From Sulfitobacter sp. BSw21498 (GTDB lineage Bacteria; Pseudomonadota; Alphaproteobacteria; Rhodobacterales; Rhodobacteraceae), in assembly GCF_006064855.1 (NCBI RefSeq), contig NZ_CP040753.1, forward strand, positions 2,356,001 through 2,420,000: a stretch of 64,000 nt of DNA. Reading direction: 5' to 3'. The translations under genes were made by a program, and so were the position numbers. Positions 62,479 through 64,000 of this stretch are shown in pieces (the stretch's first letter is position 1; the number at the start of each line of letters is the position of its first letter). Below the pieces are notes generated by a model. The model searched no databases. It was not told the DNA's origin and saw nothing but the letters and a program-made list of their open reading frames with translations.

Positions 62479-63180
62479 TCAGTCGGGTGCCAGCATATAG
62501 CCCGCGCCGCGTACGGTTTGCAGATAGCGGGGCTGTTTGGGGTTATCTTCGATTTTGCGGCGCAGACGCGTGATCTGCACATCAACCGCGCGTTCCTGCG
62601 CCTGCCCGCGGTCGCGGCCTAGTTCTTCGACCAGTTTGGACCGGCTGAGCGCCGCCCCCGGCTGGGCGGCAAAAATCCGCATCAGCTGGATTTCGGTGGC
62701 GGTCAATCGCACCAGATCGTCGCCCTGCCACAGCTCGCCGCGTTCGATATCATAGCGGATCGCGCCCATCGACAGGACCTTGGGCGCTGCATCTGCGACG
62801 CGGGTGTCCGGCATACGGCGCAGGATCGCGTTGATCCGCAGCAGCAGCTCCTTGGGTTCAAACGGTTTGGCAAGGTAATCATCCGCCCCTGCTTCCAGCC
62901 CGTCGATGCGGTTTTCCGTCTCGCCCTTGGCGGTCAGCAGCAGGATTGGCGTTTGCATGGTTTCGCGCAGACCACGGGTCAGGCTCAGCCCGTCCTCGCC
63001 CGGCATCATCACATCCAACACGATCAGATCAAAATCCAACCCCGCCAGAATGCGCCGTGCATGGGCCGCGTCGCGGGCCGTGGTCACCAGAAAGCCATGC
63101 CGCATCAGAAACTTTTGCAACAAGGACCGGATACGTTCGTCATCATCGACGATCAGCAGGTGCGCATCTGCCTCTTTCAT
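62479..63180 (-). CDS. petR: OmpR-type response regulator, PetR-like
   Basis: A 233-residue two-component regulator. The receiver domain (about 1-120) has the acidic pocket IVDDDERIR, the phosphorylation aspartate in LIVLDVMMPGEDG near 56 and the lysine in LAKPFEP. The winged-helix output domain ends with ITRLRRKIEDNP and TVRGAGYML. Overlap of four bases with a MarR-type gene recalls Rhodobacter capsulatus petP-petR, needed for cytochrome bc1 synthesis. No kinase is adjacent. The petR name rests on this linkage. Confidence 0.85.
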   Translation of the reverse strand: MKEADAHLLIVDDDERIRSLLQKFLMRHGFLVTTARDAAHARRILAGLDFDLIVLDVMMPGEDGLSLTRGLRETMQTPILLLTAKGETENRIDGLEAGADDYLAKPFEPKELLLRINAILRRMPDTRVADAAPKVLSMGAIRYDIERGELWQGDDLVRLTATEIQLMRIFAAQPGAALSRSKLVEELGRDRGQAQERAVDVQITRLRRKIEDNPKQPRYLQTVRGAGYMLAPD

Positions 63181-63689
63181 GCGCCATTCTCCTTTAGGCG
63201 CGTGTAGCTGTGGTGCATTTCAGGGTCCATCATCGCCTCCAGCACGGTGCGGAAACCCGCAACCGCTTCTGGTCCGGCATCGCGGAACGCGCTGCGCATC
63301 CGCATCCGTTGTGCATCAGACAATGTCTGTTCGAGCGCGCGCCCTGCGTCGGTCAGATACAAATGCCGCTCCCGCTTGTCGGTTTTTCCCACTTGGCTTT
63401 TGACAAGACCATCGGCGATCAACGTGCGCAAGACACGATTAAGGGATTGTTTTGTAACACCCAAAATCCCCAGCAGGTTGTTCACCGTCGTGCCCGGTGC
63501 ACGGTTGATAAAGTGGATTGCACGGTGGTGTGCGCGACCATAGGCCATGTCCACCAGTATCTTGTCGGGGTCGGCCGTGAAACCACGGTAGGCAAAGAAC
63601 ATCGCCTCGATCCCCTGACGCAGCTGTTCATCCGTTAGGAATAGCAGGTTCTCGCCCGTGTGTGATGATGGGCCGCGTCCGTCCGCCAT
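63177..63689 (-). CDS. petP: MarR family transcriptional regulator, PetP-like
   Basis: A 170-residue winged-helix regulator. The recognition region LLGILGVTKQSLNRVLRTLIADGLV is in the middle (about 88-112; quoted in part: GVTKQSLNRVLRTL), followed by the wing TDKRERHLYLTDAG. GGGAGA precedes the ATG at 63689. Overlap with the petR-like gene suggests the petPR pair known from Rhodobacter. An inverted repeat TTGAC-N9-GTCAA lies 43 bases upstream of the start and may be its own site. Confidence 0.85.
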   Translation of the reverse strand: MADGRGPSSHTGENLLFLTDEQLRQGIEAMFFAYRGFTADPDKILVDMAYGRAHHRAIHFINRAPGTTVNNLLGILGVTKQSLNRVLRTLIADGLVKSQVGKTDKRERHLYLTDAGRALEQTLSDAQRMRMRSAFRDAGPEAVAGFRTVLEAMMDPEMHHSYTRLKENGA

Positions 63690-63731
63690 TGTCGTCTCCC
63701 GTTGCTGCGCCAAGAGCTTACGTCAGCGTTG

Positions 63732-63750
63732 TTGACTTTCCAAGTGTCAA
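63732..63750. promoter_or_regulatory. Inverted repeat between petP and ilvE, candidate MarR-type operator
   Basis: TTGAC (63732-63736) and GTCAA (63746-63750) with a 9-base centre. On the plus strand TTGACT followed 17 bases later by TATCGA could be a promoter for ilvE; on the minus strand the other arm reads TTGACA, a -35 match for petP. So the site may overlap both promoters. Confidence 0.45.
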
Positions 63751-63849
63751 AGGCTATCGAATCCCATGTTTTGCGTAATTATATGTCTGCACGCAGCGGG
63801 TTTGACGCAATTTTCATAAACCCCAAGGTGCTTTGAGGAAGGATACATC

Positions 63850-64000
63850 ATGGACGGCGCATATGACGATCGCGACGGCAAAATCTGGTTGGACGGCAAA
63901 ATGGTCGATTGGCGCGAGGCCAATGTCCATATTCTGACCCATGCCATGCACTATGCGTCATCGGTGTTCGAAGGCGAACGCTGCTACAACGGCAAGATTT
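63850..64000 (+). CDS. ilvE: Branched-chain amino acid aminotransferase (partial, cut by window edge)
   Basis: Only the first 50 codons are present. [17 protein letters not shown], then [19 protein letters not shown] match the N-terminal region of class IV branched-chain aminotransferases. GAGGAAGGA precedes the ATG by a few bases. The PLP lysine lies beyond the window. Confidence 0.9.
   Translation, partial: MDGAYDDRDGKIWLDGKMVDWREANVHILTHAMHYASSVFEGERCYNGKI

Overview
The window looks like chromosomal DNA of a Roseobacter-group alphaproteobacterium (Rhodobacteraceae; a Sulfitobacter-like genome would fit, but the genus is not proven by sequence alone). Pointers are the high-GC codon use, the petABC cytochrome bc1 operon with a petP/petR-type regulator pair, the TRAP transporter, glycolate oxidase, creatinase, DUF1523 and GT14/DUF5928-type proteins, and Rhodobacteraceae-style versions of methionine aminopeptidase and PBP1A. 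It is densely packed, mostly housekeeping and catabolic sequence. I see no insertion sequence, prophage, CRISPR array, rRNA or plasmid function.

Layout. 0.1-8.6 kb: methionine aminopeptidase; phosphatidylserine synthase and decarboxylase; rsmD with a ferredoxin-reductase-like flavoprotein; peroxiredoxin; a leftward RidA / glycerophosphodiesterase / FemAB-like / pterin-carbinolamine dehydratase operon; an MlaA lipoprotein. 8.7-15.7 kb: PBP1A, glnK-amtB, aromatic/aspartate aminotransferase with sulfurtransferase sseA, smpB. 15.8-20.8 kb: a sulfotransferase divergent from a GT14-type glycosyltransferase, a HIT protein, a DUF1523 protein, a small membrane protein and a GAF histidine kinase. 21-27.6 kb: creatinase, alpha/beta hydrolase, succinate-semialdehyde dehydrogenase, PLP aminotransferase, Hsp20, trypsin-like protease. 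27.7-32.1 kb: glycolate oxidase glcD, glcE and glcF with a small membrane protein inside the operon. 32.2-36 kb: DUF599 protein, small exported protein, rlmH, rsfS, MscS channel. 36.4-41.8 kb: leuCD, a structured intergenic region, a membrane protein, an EEP-fold protein, leuB. 41.9 kb: tRNA-Arg(CCU). 42.1-44.4 kb: LacI-type regulator and a YcaQ-like glycosylase.

44.5-51.3 kb is the most coherent accessory unit: an FAD amine/D-amino-acid dehydrogenase, a complete DctPQM TRAP transporter and the three 5-oxoprolinase subunits PxpB, PxpC and PxpA, run together with stop/start overlaps. It is best read as an import-and-degrade operon for 5-oxoproline or a related cyclic amino acid. It starts behind a perfect short palindrome and ends at a strong terminator. 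51.4 kb: tRNA-Lys(UUU). 51.5-54.1 kb: dapF (carrying a 24-bp tandem duplication), mtaB and an ABM-type monooxygenase whose ribosome-binding site lies inside a long hairpin. 54.2-57 kb: petABC on the minus strand. 57.2-59.2 kb: GST and PaiB, divergent from an FMN riboswitch that drives ribH. 59.3-62.3 kb: xseB-ispA-dxs. 62.5-63.7 kb: petR/petP-type regulators. The right edge cuts through ilvE.

The non-coding signals that seem least explained are the structured region at 38.5-38.7 kb, the Shine-Dalgarno-sequestering hairpin at 53.7 kb, the ambiguous start of rsfS at 34.2 kb and the missing standard start of the EEP protein at about 39.6 kb.
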